A DNA stretch of 64,000 nt from assembly GCA_946403625.1 (NCBI GenBank), contig CAMJAP010000004.1, positions 1 through 64,000 on the forward strand, in the 5' to 3' direction. The notes under the pieces are model-generated. The model searched no databases, was not told where the DNA came from, and worked only from the letters and a program-made list of their open reading frames with translations. Of this stretch, positions 43,294 through 54,009 are shown in pieces (position 1 is the first letter of the stretch; the number at the start of each line of letters is the position of its first letter). Source of the stretch: an uncultured Lachnospiraceae bacterium. Lineage in GTDB: Bacteria; Bacillota; Clostridia; Lachnospirales; Lachnospiraceae. The position numbers and the translations under genes were made by a program.

Positions 43294-45522
43294 TTATTCT
43301 GCGCCTCTTGCCCAATGCCCTCTGGTGGTCTGTCCGTTTGCAAACGGCAGATTCGCACTACCGTTTTCCCACAGATCCGCAAAGGCACCTGCTACGCGCA
43401 ACACCTCCTTTTTTTCTTCCACGGTAAACTCCAGGCGGTATACCGCTGCCTGTCCGCGTGAACGCAATGCAGGCAATTCCGCATGTAATGATAACGGAAG
43501 GCAATTATACATTACATTATAGCAATACCGGTGATTGGGCAGGATCGGAAACGAATGTCCTTTTTCGTCCCGGATCGTATATACGCCTGCCTTCCGGTCA
43601 CATCCTTTTAACGTATTTAAAACGCAGTTGGCACTGTACATTACCGGCTGATATCCGTAGATCACGCATTCTGCCTTCTCCGGATCCGTAATATTACGAT
43701 ATTCTTTTCCCGACCATTCGGAACTGATCGTAAAATGCTCCGCATAGTCACTTAAGATCTGTTGCGTATTACGGTTAAATACATACAGCCCGGTATCTCC
43801 GTGCAATTTTTCTTTTGTAAACAAGCCTTCCGCAGCACCAAGCGCATCGATGCCGTTGACATACACACCGTCAATTGCGTAGTTTGCCGCTGTTTTCAAT
43901 CGCGTTTTGATGCGATCACTGTCTTTTTGCCGCAGTATCTCCGGCAGCCGGAGATACAACTGTTTTCCGAATCGGTGAACCTGATCGGTCAACACTTTGC
44001 TGTCCGATTCCGCAAAAACATCCAGGTCCAGGATCACGCCTTCGACGGCATTCATCTGCAGCAGTTCGTTTAATGTATCCGTATTTTTCAAACCAACACG
44101 CAATACCGGAGTGATCTGCGTATCCGTACTTATGTTATTTTGCCACAAAGACTCCGGTGTCTGTGCGGTCTGCAGATCCGTGCGTTTCGGGTATAGTTTT
44201 TCCTGCAATTGTGCCAGTGCATTGCGGCGCAGTTCATTGAGCTGTCCCACGGGAACGAAAGCATTCTGATCGGTATCGACATTGCATTCCGTCAAAGAGA
44301 AGATCGTACCGCCGGTCTTGGACAATTTTGCCGCAAACTGCTCTTCCGTCATGGCTTTGTTCTGTGCCGCCTCTGCAGGTGCGCCTTTTACGGTAACAAC
44401 GCCATCATTTGCGCTCACTTTAATCTGCACCGGTTCGCCTGCATAGACGCGTGCCTGCATCTTAACAGGAACCGTCTGCTTCTCTGCAAGATATTTTTGA
44501 AAGACCTTTTGCTTTTCCTCTTCCGAGACTTTTCCGTAAGCCGGATTGGAAAGCGAAACCATATTCTTTCCGTTATGCTGCCGTAAATAGCCTTCCTGTT
44601 TTCCGCTGCGCAGGTACAGGTCTTCCAGTTTTTTCTCGTCTTTCGGAGATACCTGATAGCTGCCGTTTTGCAAATACAGATCAATGTATTTTCGATATAC
44701 GGCAGTCACACCGGCGGTATATTCCGGCGCCTTCATACGGCCTTCGATCTTGAACGAATCGATCCCCGCATCGATCAGCGCGCCGATCTCATGCAGGCTC
44801 CACATATCCTTCAGGCTCAGCGCATACTGCGGCTTTCCGCCATCCATACGATATTGCTGTCTGCACGGCCCCGCACAGCGTCCGCGATTGCCGCTACGGC
44901 CTCCCGCAAAGGAACTGAGCAGACACCGCCCGGAATACGAATAACACATAGCACCGTGGATGAAACATTCCACCTCGATACCGCGTGCTTTGAATGCTTT
45001 TAATTCCTCATAGGATAATTCCCGCCCCGGAACCACGCGGCTGACATGCAATCGTTCCAGCCATATGGCACCGTCCGCCGACAAAACGGACATCTGCGTG
45101 CTGGCATGAAGCGGCAGCGAAGGATAACGCTCATGTAAAAACGCGAGCAATCCCAGATCCTGCACAATGATACCGTCCAGTCCCTGCTCGTACAGGGGAT
45201 CCAGAATATCCGCCACCTGTGCCATTTCGTTATCTCGCAAAAGAATATTGCATGCCAGATAGACCTTGCGACCAAAGGCATGGGCATAAGACAACGCCTC
45301 GGATAATTCCGCGGCATTCAGATTCTTGGCATACGCACGTGCGGAAAAAGCCTCGGCTCCGAGGTATACCGCATCGGCACCGGCATTGATCGCGCCGATC
45401 ACACCCGCCAGTTCTCCCGCAGGCGCCAGCAATTCCGGTTTCTTTTTTGTTATGGATAAGGCAGCCGTTGGATCAGGCTGCCTTGTAATTTTTTGCTCTA
45501 TATTATCGTCTGTTTTTTTCAT
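43294..45522 (-). CDS. Peptidase U32 family protein (RlhA-like)
   Basis: A 742-residue member of the U32 collagenase-like family. Several relatives (RlhA, TrhP) are really tRNA or rRNA hydroxylases rather than peptidases. The core domain (about 25-330) contains ELLAPAGELAGVIGAINAGADAVYLG (split across two strands), CFIHGAMCYSYSGRC and GNRGRCAGPCRQQYR with clustered cysteines that could hold an iron-sulphur centre. The C-terminal half matches the DUF3656 extension of long clostridial forms. ATG at 45520-45522 is preferred since it overlaps zapA by only 20 bases; ATG at 45576 has a better GGAGG site but a 74-base overlap. The FtsW-PBP gene follows by seven bases. Confidence 0.85.
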   Translation of the reverse strand: MKKTDDNIEQKITRQPDPTAALSITKKKPELLAPAGELAGVIGAINAGADAVYLGAEAFSARAYAKNLNAAELSEALSYAHAFGRKVYLACNILLRDNEMAQVADILDPLYEQGLDGIIVQDLGLLAFLHERYPSLPLHASTQMSVLSADGAIWLERLHVSRVVPGRELSYEELKAFKARGIEVECFIHGAMCYSYSGRCLLSSFAGGRSGNRGRCAGPCRQQYRMDGGKPQYALSLKDMWSLHEIGALIDAGIDSFKIEGRMKAPEYTAGVTAVYRKYIDLYLQNGSYQVSPKDEKKLEDLYLRSGKQEGYLRQHNGKNMVSLSNPAYGKVSEEEKQKVFQKYLAEKQTVPVKMQARVYAGEPVQIKVSANDGVVTVKGAPAEAAQNKAMTEEQFAAKLSKTGGTIFSLTECNVDTDQNAFVPVGQLNELRRNALAQLQEKLYPKRTDLQTAQTPESLWQNNISTDTQITPVLRVGLKNTDTLNELLQMNAVEGVILDLDVFAESDSKVLTDQVHRFGKQLYLRLPEILRQKDSDRIKTRLKTAANYAIDGVYVNGIDALGAAEGLFTKEKLHGDTGLYVFNRNTQQILSDYAEHFTISSEWSGKEYRNITDPEKAECVIYGYQPVMYSANCVLNTLKGCDRKAGVYTIRDEKGHSFPILPNHRYCYNVMYNCLPLSLHAELPALRSRGQAAVYRLEFTVEEKKEVLRVAGAFADLWENGSANLPFANGQTTRGHWARGAE

Positions 45523-46054
45523 TACGGTTTTGTTTAAAATCCCTGATCTCGCTGATGCTTCCGGATTCTTTTGCATCCTTATCCTCCGCATCTTTGGCAT
45601 CCGATTTCTTTTCTTTGGAATCCGTAGTTTTCTTGAACTCTTCCAACTGCCGGTCTCTGTCCTTCAGTTCCATCTGAAGTTTCAAAATCGTCTTCTCATT
45701 CTCATGCTGTTCTTTTTTCAAATTTTCAATGTCTTTTTTCAGATCGTCGATCATCACGCCGCGGATGGCGCATTCATGCTTGGAATTATCCAACTGATCC
45801 AGTTTCTCTTTCAGATTCTGTTCCAGTTCTTCCACATGCATTTTCTCTTTAAAATAATTATCTGCAAAGTTCAGTTCCAGCATACGATGCTTGATATCGC
45901 TGGACGATTTTCGGAAGGTATCTGTCTTCTCGTATTCCTCGATCTTGGAATTGATGTAAGACGCTACGCGCTGCATGTACTCTTCGCTCTCGTAGCCGCT
46001 CATCGTCATAACTTTGCCGCCAATGAGCACCTTAATAACTTTTTTCTCTGCCAT
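45503..46054 (-). CDS. zapA: Cell division protein ZapA
   Basis: A 183-residue protein that bundles FtsZ at the division site. The N-terminal ZapA domain (1-95) has VIKVLIGGKVMTMSGYESEEYMQRVASYI, typical of Gram-positive ZapA. The rest (100-183) is a long Lys/Glu-rich coiled coil and a charged tail, longer than in Bacillus. The gene overlaps the following U32 gene and is transcribed ahead of the FtsW-PBP fusion, so division and wall synthesis functions are grouped. A consensus promoter lies upstream. A GGGGAGAAC site precedes the ATG. Confidence 0.92.
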   Translation of the reverse strand: MAEKKVIKVLIGGKVMTMSGYESEEYMQRVASYINSKIEEYEKTDTFRKSSSDIKHRMLELNFADNYFKEKMHVEELEQNLKEKLDQLDNSKHECAIRGVMIDDLKKDIENLKKEQHENEKTILKLQMELKDRDRQLEEFKKTTDSKEKKSDAKDAEDKDAKESGSISEIRDFKQNRNEKNRR

Positions 46055-46163
46055 GTTCTCCCCTCCGACGAACGCCCCGGACTCGTTTGCAAACGCCCTT
46101 GCAGCTTCTGATAGAAATGATTGTGGGTTACATGAATAATGTTTATGTAAACCAACTTAAATC

Positions 46164-46192
46164 ATTATAACGATAAAACAAACAGAATGCAA
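46164..46192 (-). promoter_or_regulatory. Strong SigA promoter of the zapA operon
   Basis: The minus strand has TTGCAT (46187-46192), 17 bases, perfect TATAAT (46164-46169). The leader of about 100 bases holds a TTACAT/ATGTAA hairpin at 46124-46154. Confidence 0.75.
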
Positions 46193-46219
46193 GTAGGAAA
46201 ATCAAGAAAATCGCTAAAT

Positions 46220-47215
46220 TTACTCTTTGGCAATCCCAAAATGCAGGTATGCTGCCTCGGTGGCTACACGGCCCTTCGGCGTGCGCTGCAGAAAGTTGTT
46301 TTGCAACAGATACGGCTCATACACATCTTCGATGGTGCCGGTATCTTCTCCCAGCGATGCCGCTAAGTGTTCCAGCCCCACCGGGCCGCCGTTAAACTGT
46401 TCGATGATGGTGAGCAGGATCCGTCGGTCCGATGCATCCAGACCGTACTTATCCACTTCCATCAGATCCAACGCATAGTCCGCTGCTTCTTTGGTGATCA
46501 CGCCGTCAAATCGGATCTGCGCAAAATCACGCACGCGTTTGAGCATACGGTTGGCCAGTCTTGGCGTACCGCGACTGCGGCGTGCCAGCTCTTTGGCGCC
46601 TTCCGGTTCGATCTGCACGGACAATTTCTTTGCCGATGCCGTGATGATCCTGGTCAATTCCTCGGTGGTATAAAACTCCAATCTCTGGATCACGCCGAAA
46701 CGATCCCGCAGGGGCGCGGTCAAAAGGCCTGCTCTGGTGGTTGCGCCGATCAGGGTGAACCTGGGCAGATCCAGACGAATGGACTTCGCCCCGCTGCCTT
46801 TTCCGATCAGGATATCAATAGCAAAATCCTCCATCGCCGGATACAATACTTCTTCCACCTGTCTGGGCAGTCTGTGGATCTCGTCAATGAACAGCACATC
46901 GCCTTCCTGCAAGCCGCTTACGATAGCCGCCAGATCTCCCGGCTTTTCAATCGCCGGTCCGCTGGTGATCTTGCAATGCACGCCCATCTCGTTTGCGATG
47001 ATGCCCGCCAGTGTGGTCTTGCCCAGTCCCGGCGGTCCGTAAAACAATGCATGGTCCAACGAATCCCCTCGTGCTTTCGCCGCATCTATATAGACCTGCA
47101 GATTCGCCTTGATCTTTTCCTGCCCCACATAATCTTTCAAAAACTGCGGCCGCAGCGTTGTTTCAATCTGCACATCCTCTTCGGTATAGCTGGTTTCGAT
47201 CATTCTTTTTGGCAT
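46220..47215 (-). CDS. ruvB: Holliday junction branch migration helicase RuvB
   Basis: A 331-residue AAA+ motor that drives Holliday junction migration with RuvA. Walker A is [10 protein letters not shown] (near residue 61), Walker B is LFIDEIHRL, the arginine finger region is LRDRFGVI and sensor motifs are GATTRAG and [10 protein letters not shown]. The C-terminal winged helix (about 255-331) ends [12 protein letters not shown] follows a GGAG site and lies 16 bases past the ruvA stop, giving the classic ruvAB operon. A LexA-like box before ruvA suggests SOS control. Confidence 0.97.
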   Translation of the reverse strand: MPKRMIETSYTEEDVQIETTLRPQFLKDYVGQEKIKANLQVYIDAAKARGDSLDHALFYGPPGLGKTTLAGIIANEMGVHCKITSGPAIEKPGDLAAIVSGLQEGDVLFIDEIHRLPRQVEEVLYPAMEDFAIDILIGKGSGAKSIRLDLPRFTLIGATTRAGLLTAPLRDRFGVIQRLEFYTTEELTRIITASAKKLSVQIEPEGAKELARRSRGTPRLANRMLKRVRDFAQIRFDGVITKEAADYALDLMEVDKYGLDASDRRILLTIIEQFNGGPVGLEHLAASLGEDTGTIEDVYEPYLLQNNFLQRTPKGRVATEAAYLHFGIAKE

Positions 47216-47231
47216 GTATCACTCCATCCCC

Positions 47232-47831
47232 TTACATCATATATCTTAAAGCAACCTTCAGCATACTTTCGGTATCGGTAACGCCTTCCTTGGATGCCTT
47301 CATCACCGCCACCCTTGCGTCTTTCACCGGATAGCCCAGTGCCGTCAACGCCTGTACGGTCTCGGCCATAACGCCGTCTTCCATACCGGCATCTTCCTGA
47401 GCCTGCGGTACAAATCCGATCGCATCCTCGGTACTGATCTTGCTCTTCAGATCTACGATCAGTCGCTCGGCATTTTTCTTACCGAAGCCCGGCGCCTTGC
47501 ATAATGTCTTTACATCCCCGGAAATGATCGCCACACGGATCTCGCCGGGTGTTAAGGTCGACAACAACGACAATGCTACTTTGGGGCCGATGCCGCTTAC
47601 CGCCAGCAACTGCTTATAAAGTTCCAGTTCGTCTTCCGATGCAAAACCGTATAATTGCAATGCATCTTCTCTGACGCTGGTATAAGTATATACCTGCACT
47701 TCACTGCCGGCCGGAGGAAGCATCGCGATCCGTCCTACCGGATAAAATACATTGTAGCCGATCCCGCCGGTCTCGATCACGATACGGTCGGTCTTTTTGG
47801 CTACCAGTTGTCCCTTGAAATATGCGTACAT
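47232..47831 (-). CDS. ruvA: Holliday junction DNA-binding protein RuvA
   Basis: A 199-residue junction-recognition subunit. Domain I (1-63, MYAYFKGQLVAKKTDRIVIE) is an OB fold, domain II has the helix-hairpin-helix motifs LLAVSGIGPKVALSLLS (about 68-84) and LCKAPGFGKKNAERLIVDLK, and the small C-terminal domain III (about 150-199, ALTALGYPVKDARVAV) contacts RuvB. It forms tetramers on four-way DNA junctions. ATG is preceded by GGAG with a ten-base spacer. The promoter region has a LexA-like site. Confidence 0.97.
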   Translation of the reverse strand: MYAYFKGQLVAKKTDRIVIETGGIGYNVFYPVGRIAMLPPAGSEVQVYTYTSVREDALQLYGFASEDELELYKQLLAVSGIGPKVALSLLSTLTPGEIRVAIISGDVKTLCKAPGFGKKNAERLIVDLKSKISTEDAIGFVPQAQEDAGMEDGVMAETVQALTALGYPVKDARVAVMKASKEGVTDTESMLKVALRYMM

Positions 47832-47926
47832 AGTGTTACCGCTCCAATTCTGTACTAGCGTGTTGCATCGGGATGTTCCGGCCGGTAATATTCGCCGGCG
47901 TTCCTCCCTATAAAATCAAAAGAAAC

Positions 47927-47954
47927 ATTATCGAACATTCATTCTATCCGACAA
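47927..47954 (-). promoter_or_regulatory. ruvAB promoter with LexA-like box in the spacer
   Basis: On the minus strand TTGTCG (47949-47954), 16 bases, GATAAT (47927-47932). The spacer contains GAATGAATGTTC (47933-47944), one mismatch from the Firmicute LexA core GAAC-N4-GTTC. A repressor there would block RNA polymerase, consistent with SOS induction of ruvAB in many bacteria. Confidence 0.45.
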
Positions 47955-48088
47955 CGTTTACATAATAGCATATATCTTTTTATCGTTCAAGTCCGTTATC
48001 AGGACAAAAGTTTCGTTCGTTTTGCCCGGTACTTTACCTGTTATTATGCCCCATGTACCGGACTTTTATTGCCGGTATGATGCCAACT

Positions 48089-48610
48089 CTATACCGTAAC
48101 CTTCCGGGAAGGAACTTTCTTCAACACATTTCCGGCGATCAGTGCATTGATGCATCCTGCCGACAATCCGCACACCAGCAGAATGGGCAGATAATTTGTC
48201 ACCCACCACACCCCTGCATGAGAGGCCCCCAATACGGCAAAGGCTACGAATAACTGTGCGATGTTGTGAGCGACACCACCGGCTATGCTTACGCCATATA
48301 GCGAAAACGGCCCTTTACAAACAATCGTCATTACAACAATGCTGCAAATTGCTCCGGCCAGGCTGTATAATAACATCGACAGATTCGTGAACAAAGCTGC
48401 GATGATCACGGTTCGCAGGATGCTGACCAGCGCGGCTTCTTTCGCCCCGTATCGAACCATCACAAACAGAACCGCGCAATTCGCCAATCCCAGTTTCACA
48501 CCGGGAATCCCGATGGACACAGGGATAACAGTTTCCACATAGCCCAGGATTACGGCTACCGCAAGAAGCAAACCCAATTCTGCAATTGTATGATTATTCT
48601 TAAGTTCCAT
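48089..48610 (-). CDS. Gx transporter family protein
   Basis: A 173-residue integral membrane protein with about five helices, belonging to the Gx transporter family that was once named heptaprenyl diphosphate synthase component I. The motif GIPGVKLGLANCAVLFVMVRYGAKEAALVSILR (long helix-loop, about 34-66) identifies it. The family resembles ECF-type S components, and its substrate is unsettled. It has no good ribosome site; a hairpin and a four-codon ORF (MIFR) lie just upstream. It follows the NusG-II gene, its frequent genomic neighbour, so the two probably function together, perhaps in the envelope. Confidence 0.85.
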   Translation of the reverse strand: MELKNNHTIAELGLLLAVAVILGYVETVIPVSIGIPGVKLGLANCAVLFVMVRYGAKEAALVSILRTVIIAALFTNLSMLLYSLAGAICSIVVMTIVCKGPFSLYGVSIAGGVAHNIAQLFVAFAVLGASHAGVWWVTNYLPILLVCGLSAGCINALIAGNVLKKVPSRKVTV

Positions 48611-48635
48611 AGTTTTATAATCATCGAAAGATCAT

Positions 48636-48659
48636 GATTCCTCTGCATCGCAAGGAATC
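48636..48659 (-). promoter_or_regulatory. Leader hairpin before the Gx transporter gene
   Basis: GATTCCT and AGGAATC pair across a ten-base loop, 25 bases upstream of the ATG. The 3' arm contains an AGAGG ribosome-like site for a four-codon ORF, so the hairpin could mask translation initiation in this otherwise site-less leader. Regulatory role is speculative. Confidence 0.3.
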
Positions 48660-48721
48660 GCCAAACAAGCAGACGGAAGGCAAAGGGATTATCACCAAGC
48701 CGCGTCTCCGAATAAGCGATA

Positions 48722-49108
48722 TTATTGCGCCAATACATCCATTCCGCTATTGCCGGATGCCGAAGTGATCGTTACATGGTGCGGCAGGCAGATGATCGTG
48801 CCACCCTGTGCAGTGACCGGGGACATGTGCATGCAGTCACCTCCGGAGCAGTTCGCATCTGTGACATACGCCGTGCCGTTTTGGATGGTCAGTTCGTTGG
48901 TGCCGTAGGGCGTCTCGATCTTGACCACGGTAGCCTGTGATAATGGATAGCGACCGTATTCGGCATCGTCCACGCGTACGATAACATAGTCCGCGGATGT
49001 TCCGTAACCTCGCAGTCGGCCGCACAAAAAAAGAGCAGCTGCCGCCAGCAGTACAAGGACTGCCAGCACAACATCCGCTCTTTTGATCTGTAAATGATTC
49101 TGACTCAC
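48722..49108 (-). CDS. NusG domain II-containing protein
   Basis: A 128-residue membrane-anchored protein. One N-terminal helix (about 12-30) leads to an extracellular NusG_II domain (about 40-125), with [16 protein letters not shown], a CSGGDC motif near residue 89 and [10 protein letters not shown] near the end. These small proteins usually accompany Gx transporters. The start is GTG at 49106-49108, overlapping the leuD stop as GTGA, so translation depends on leuD; no separate ribosome site is strong. The two cysteines and histidines may bind a metal or cofactor, which is inference. Confidence 0.85.
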   Translation of the reverse strand: MSQNHLQIKRADVVLAVLVLLAAAALFLCGRLRGYGTSADYVIVRVDDAEYGRYPLSQATVVKIETPYGTNELTIQNGTAYVTDANCSGGDCMHMSPVTAQGGTIICLPHHVTITSASGNSGMDVLAQ

Positions 49109-49596
49109 GCCTTCTTCTGGTTGATGTAGTTGATCAGGCCTTCTGCCTTGATGATCTCCTGCATGAACGGCGGGAACGGCTGCGCCTGGAAGGAAGCACC
49201 CGTGGTCTTGTCGGTGATCACACCGTTGTCAAAGTCTACTTCCACTTCATCGCCGGCCTTGATTGCCTTGGCTGCTTCCGGGCACTCCAGGATCGGCAGA
49301 CCGATGTTGATGGAGTTGCGGTAGAAAATACGTGCAAAGGTCTCTGCAATAACACAGCTGACACCGGCTGCTTTGATCGCGATCGGTGCGTGCTCACGGG
49401 AAGATCCGCAGCCGAAGTTCTTGTCCGCTACGATGATGTCGCCCTGCTTTACGTTATTGACGAAATCCTTGTCGATATCTTCCATGCAATGCTGTGCCAG
49501 TTCCTTCGGATCGGAAGAGTTTAAGTATCTTGCAGGAATGATGACATCGGTGTCGACATTATCGCCATATTTGAATACACTGCCTTGTGCTTTCAT
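49105..49596 (-). CDS. leuD: 3-isopropylmalate dehydratase small subunit
   Basis: A 163-residue subunit that forms isopropylmalate isomerase with LeuC in leucine synthesis. It has the compact clostridial/archaeal form, with [17 protein letters not shown] at the start, [19 protein letters not shown] in the middle (about 60-78) and [18 protein letters not shown] follows a perfect AGAAGGAGGA site, 17 bases after leuC. Its stop overlaps the NusG-II start, tying an amino acid operon to a membrane protein pair of unrelated function. Confidence 0.95.
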   Translation of the reverse strand: MKAQGSVFKYGDNVDTDVIIPARYLNSSDPKELAQHCMEDIDKDFVNNVKQGDIIVADKNFGCGSSREHAPIAIKAAGVSCVIAETFARIFYRNSINIGLPILECPEAAKAIKAGDEVEVDFDNGVITDKTTGASFQAQPFPPFMQEIIKAEGLINYINQKKA

Positions 49597-49613
49597 TCGA
49601 TTAGTCCTCCTTC

Positions 49614-50873
49614 TTAAAGCGCATCCGGAGATACGATGTTACCCTTGATCGCGGTTGCTGCAGCGACTGCCGGGGATGCCAGATAAATCTCGGAATTGAT
49701 GTGACCCATACGGCCTACAAAGTTACGGTTGGTCGTGGACAGGCACTTCTCGCCGTCGCCCAGGATACCCATATAACCGCCGAGGCACGGACCGCAGGTC
49801 GGTGTGGATACAACGCAGCCGGCCTGGATAAAGGTCTTCAGATACCCCTTCTCCATACACTCCAGATAGATGGACTGGGTTGCCGGAATGATGATGCAGC
49901 GCATACCCTTTGCGATATGTCTGCCTTCGAGGATCTCTGCTGCGATGCGCATATCTTCAATACGGCCGTTGGTACAGGAACCGATCACGACCTGATCCAC
50001 CTTGATATCTGCTGCTTCGGATACCACATGGGTGTTCTCCGGCAGGTGCGGATAAGAAACGGTCGGCTGTAACTTGTCCAACTCGATGGTATACTCTTCA
50101 TCGTATTCCGCATCGGCATCTGCCTCAAATACGGTATACTCACGCTTGGTGTGTTCTTTCAGGTAAGCAATGGTCTTGTCATCTACCGGGAAGATACCGT
50201 TCTTGCCGCCGGCTTCGATCGCCATATTGGAGATGGTGAAACGATCGTCCATGGACAGATACTGAATACCGTCACCCACAAATTCCATGGAGCGATACAG
50301 AGCACCGTCTACACCGATCATACCGATGATGTGCAGGATGATGTCCTTACCGCTGATCCACTTGGCCGGCTTTCCGGTCAGGTTGAACTTGATCGCGGAC
50401 GGCACTTTAAACCAAGCTTCTCCGGTTGCCATACCGGCAGCCATATCGGTAGAACCTACACCGGTAGAAAATGCGCCTACCGCACCGTAGGTACAGGTAT
50501 GGGAGTCTGCACCGATGATCACATCGCCGGGAACGGTCAGACCTTTTTCCGGAAGCAGTGCATGCTCGATCCCCATTTCACCAACCTCAAAATAATTGGT
50601 GATCTCATTTTTCTTTGCAAAGTTACGAACGCAGCGGCAATGCTCTGCGGACTTGATATCCTTATTCGGTACAAAATGATCCGGAACCAGCGCGATCTTG
50701 TCTTTGTTAAATACGCCCTCCGTCTTCATCTTGTCCATTTCCTTGATCGCAACCGGGCTGGTGATATCGTTTCCCAAAACCAGATCGAGCTTCGCCATGA
50801 TCAACTGTCCGGCTACGACATGATCTAATCCGGCCGCACGCGCAAGGATCTTTTGTGTCATTGTCATTCCCAT
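49614..50873 (-). CDS. leuC: 3-isopropylmalate dehydratase large subunit
   Basis: A 419-residue [4Fe-4S] hydro-lyase subunit of leucine synthesis. Cluster-ligand cysteines are in VIGSCTNGR (near residue 300) and [12 protein letters not shown] (near 360-371). [15 protein letters not shown] and the [19 protein letters not shown] start region are typical of the clostridial type, which is shorter than the enterobacterial LeuC. Start at 50873 follows GGAAGGGGAA; internal ATGs at codons 3 and 5 are alternatives. Upstream (50874-51046) no T-box was seen. Homoaconitase is a related alternative, but the leuD pairing and ilv context favour LeuC. Confidence 0.94.
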   Translation of the reverse strand: MGMTMTQKILARAAGLDHVVAGQLIMAKLDLVLGNDITSPVAIKEMDKMKTEGVFNKDKIALVPDHFVPNKDIKSAEHCRCVRNFAKKNEITNYFEVGEMGIEHALLPEKGLTVPGDVIIGADSHTCTYGAVGAFSTGVGSTDMAAGMATGEAWFKVPSAIKFNLTGKPAKWISGKDIILHIIGMIGVDGALYRSMEFVGDGIQYLSMDDRFTISNMAIEAGGKNGIFPVDDKTIAYLKEHTKREYTVFEADADAEYDEEYTIELDKLQPTVSYPHLPENTHVVSEAADIKVDQVVIGSCTNGRIEDMRIAAEILEGRHIAKGMRCIIIPATQSIYLECMEKGYLKTFIQAGCVVSTPTCGPCLGGYMGILGDGEKCLSTTNRNFVGRMGHINSEIYLASPAVAAATAIKGNIVSPDAL

Positions 50874-51046
50874 CGTTTATTCCCCTTCCTTCTTAATTTT
50901 CTTGTACTTAGCCAATCCTATATACAACCCGTAGCAACAGGTTTTTGCGGATTTCTAAAATCTGTTTTGCCAAAATCAAAACAATGATTATGCTATCATA
51001 AACAGTTCAAAAAAACAACCGCATCTGTGATACAGAATATCTATTT

Positions 51047-52267
51047 TCAAGATTCTTCGGATCCAGTATTGCGGGTCCATTGTTCCAGATCCGTCTGCAG
51101 AACGTCCATCCCCTCTTTCGCCTTGGACTGATCGCTGTTCTGCTGTTCCACCAAAAGGCTCACCTCATTCAGTGCCCCGGCCAGTTTGGTAACATCTTCC
51201 GTCAGGGTATCCGTTGTGGAAAGCATCTGCTGGATAGCCTCTTTCTGCTCGCCCAATGCAATGCGGCTGTTCTCAAAAGCCTTGCTGCATTCTTCGCCTT
51301 TGTCCTTGCATTCTCCGGACTGGTCCATGGCCAGTTTCAGGGCATTTCTCGTACGGATCAACAGCAACAGTACATCGTCCGTTTTGCTGCCGATAGTTCC
51401 CGTCAGTTCCTTGATCTCATCCAACGCACTGATGGCAGACATGGTAATGCTGCCGGCTCTGGAGATATCGAGAGCAGTGTTCATCGCATACAGGTTCACC
51501 TGACCGGATAAGGACTGCAGCGATGTCATCTCGTTATAGATGTTATCCAGTAATTCCTCGGCATCGCTCTGCATGTTTCCCAGCAGTTCAAAGGTTCCGC
51601 CCAGCTCCGTAAAATCCGTCGCCGTGTCTTCATGCTGACGAACGCTGTTCTGGATGTTGTCGTCGATCTGCTGCATCTGGTCATACAGGCTTTCGCGGAT
51701 CTCTTTGATCTCATCTTCCAGAGGCTGTGTCATCTTGAGCAGACTCGCCATCTTGTATCCGTTCAGTTGCATCTGCTCCTGATGCTCCTGCATCTCTTCC
51801 AGATTCTCGATCAATTGCTGCGACATTTCCATTTGCTGGGAGCGGTTCTGTCTGGATTCCAGATTCGCATCGTCCAGATTGTTCTGGGTACTCTCCAGTT
51901 CCTTGGACAGGGCATCCACCTGCTCGGACTGTGCCTGCAGGGAATCCGCCAGGCTCTTGATATCCGTTCCCGGGCTGTCTGCCAGACGCTTTTCGCTCAT
52001 CAGCGCATACGCCACATCATCCAACGGTCCGAACAGGAGACGAATCTTTCTGGTCACCAGTACTGATGCAATGATATAGAGCGCCAGAAAAGCCAAAAAC
52101 ATCCCGATCGCTTTTCCGTAATAGCGCGCCGTATTTTCTTCCGTGATATATAAGAGGATCGCACTGGCGGTATAGATCACGAAAAAGGCTATGCCGAAAC
52201 TGAGCACCACCACATGATCGATCTCTTTGGAAAATGACTCTCGTTTGTTATTCTTCTTTGCGTCCAT
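51047..52267 (-). CDS. Degenerate methyl-accepting chemoreceptor-like membrane protein
   Basis: A 406-residue protein. Two membrane helices (about 19-41 and 51-72) are joined by a short extracellular loop and followed by a long coiled coil (about 105-215). A segment at 255-290 reads SGQVNLYAMNTALDISRAGS and recalls the signalling hairpin tip of chemoreceptors (NLLALNAAIEAARAGE), but the Glu and the tip glycines are changed. The usual sensing domain is absent. It may be a decayed receptor or a scaffold that uses the fold. It lies between ilvC and leuC and follows neither in function. A hairpin with weak T-tail may end it. No ribosome site stronger than GGAT is seen. Confidence 0.7.
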   Translation of the reverse strand: MDAKKNNKRESFSKEIDHVVVLSFGIAFFVIYTASAILLYITEENTARYYGKAIGMFLAFLALYIIASVLVTRKIRLLFGPLDDVAYALMSEKRLADSPGTDIKSLADSLQAQSEQVDALSKELESTQNNLDDANLESRQNRSQQMEMSQQLIENLEEMQEHQEQMQLNGYKMASLLKMTQPLEDEIKEIRESLYDQMQQIDDNIQNSVRQHEDTATDFTELGGTFELLGNMQSDAEELLDNIYNEMTSLQSLSGQVNLYAMNTALDISRAGSITMSAISALDEIKELTGTIGSKTDDVLLLLIRTRNALKLAMDQSGECKDKGEECSKAFENSRIALGEQKEAIQQMLSTTDTLTEDVTKLAGALNEVSLLVEQQNSDQSKAKEGMDVLQTDLEQWTRNTGSEES

Positions 52268-52296
52268 GATGTATTGATCCGTTTGGCTTGATTGAC

Positions 52297-52335
52297 AAAA
52301 CAGGCGGCGTTCGATCTACCCGTTACGCCGCCTGC
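52297..52335 (-). terminator. Terminator after ilvC
   Basis: On the minus strand AGGCGGCGT and ACGCCGCCT (52302-52310 and 52325-52333) form a nine-base-pair stem followed by GTTTTGTC. It starts about 32 bases after the ilvC stop and ends the ilv operon. Confidence 0.75.
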
Positions 52336-52364
52336 TATGAATCACATTAATCTGCAGAAATGAA

Positions 52365-53402
<1,038 letters not shown>

Positions 53403-53439
53403 TTAATAAACAGGGTTTTGCCCCCGAAATGACACTTAA

Positions 53440-53943
53440 TTAATCTTCCAGCCAAACCACATCGGAACTGCCGCGGGAAAGTCCGGTGATACCGGTACGA
53501 GCCAGTTCCATAATGGTGTATCCGGACAGCAGTCCCAGGAATGCTTCGATCTTGGACTGGTTACCGGTCAGCTCTACGATCATACTGTTCTCGCTCACAT
53601 CGATGATGTTTGCACGGAAAATATTGGAGATGGAGATCAGTCCTTCTCTGGTCTGATCCGTTACCTCTACCTTGATCAGGCACAGTTCACGATAAACGGA
53701 ATCCTTCGGCTCAAGTACCTTGATGCTGCGTACATCCACCAGTTTTTCTACCTGACGCTCGATCTGCTCCAGGATATCGTCATCGCCGGATGCAATGATC
53801 GTGATACGGGAATAACGCGGATTCGCCGTTACACCTGCGGTAATGCTCTCAATATTATAACCACGTCTGGAAAACAGCCCGGAAATACGGCTGAGTACAC
53901 CTGAAGAATTTTCTACTAAAAGCTGAAATACTTTTCTGTTCAC
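53440..53943 (-). CDS. ilvH: Acetolactate synthase small (regulatory) subunit, IlvH-type
   Basis: A 167-residue ACT-domain protein that regulates acetolactate synthase by valine feedback. The N-terminal ACT domain (4-75) starts FQLLVENSSGVLSRISGLFSRRGYNIESI; the C-terminal ALS_ss_C part (about 85-160) ends TGITGLSRG. The start is GTG at 53941-53943 with a strong GAGGAGG site. Another, diverged small subunit is encoded at 55135-55617, next to ilvB, with the acyltransferase gene between. Two small subunits with one large subunit in the same operon is unusual and suggests alternative regulation. Confidence 0.93.
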   Translation of the reverse strand: MNRKVFQLLVENSSGVLSRISGLFSRRGYNIESITAGVTANPRYSRITIIASGDDDILEQIERQVEKLVDVRSIKVLEPKDSVYRELCLIKVEVTDQTREGLISISNIFRANIIDVSENSMIVELTGNQSKIEAFLGLLSGYTIMELARTGITGLSRGSSDVVWLED

Positions 53944-54009
53944 GAAAAAACCTCCTCGTTATAGGAAACAAAAACATACCCTAAATATTAGCAATATTCC
54001 CGATAATTG

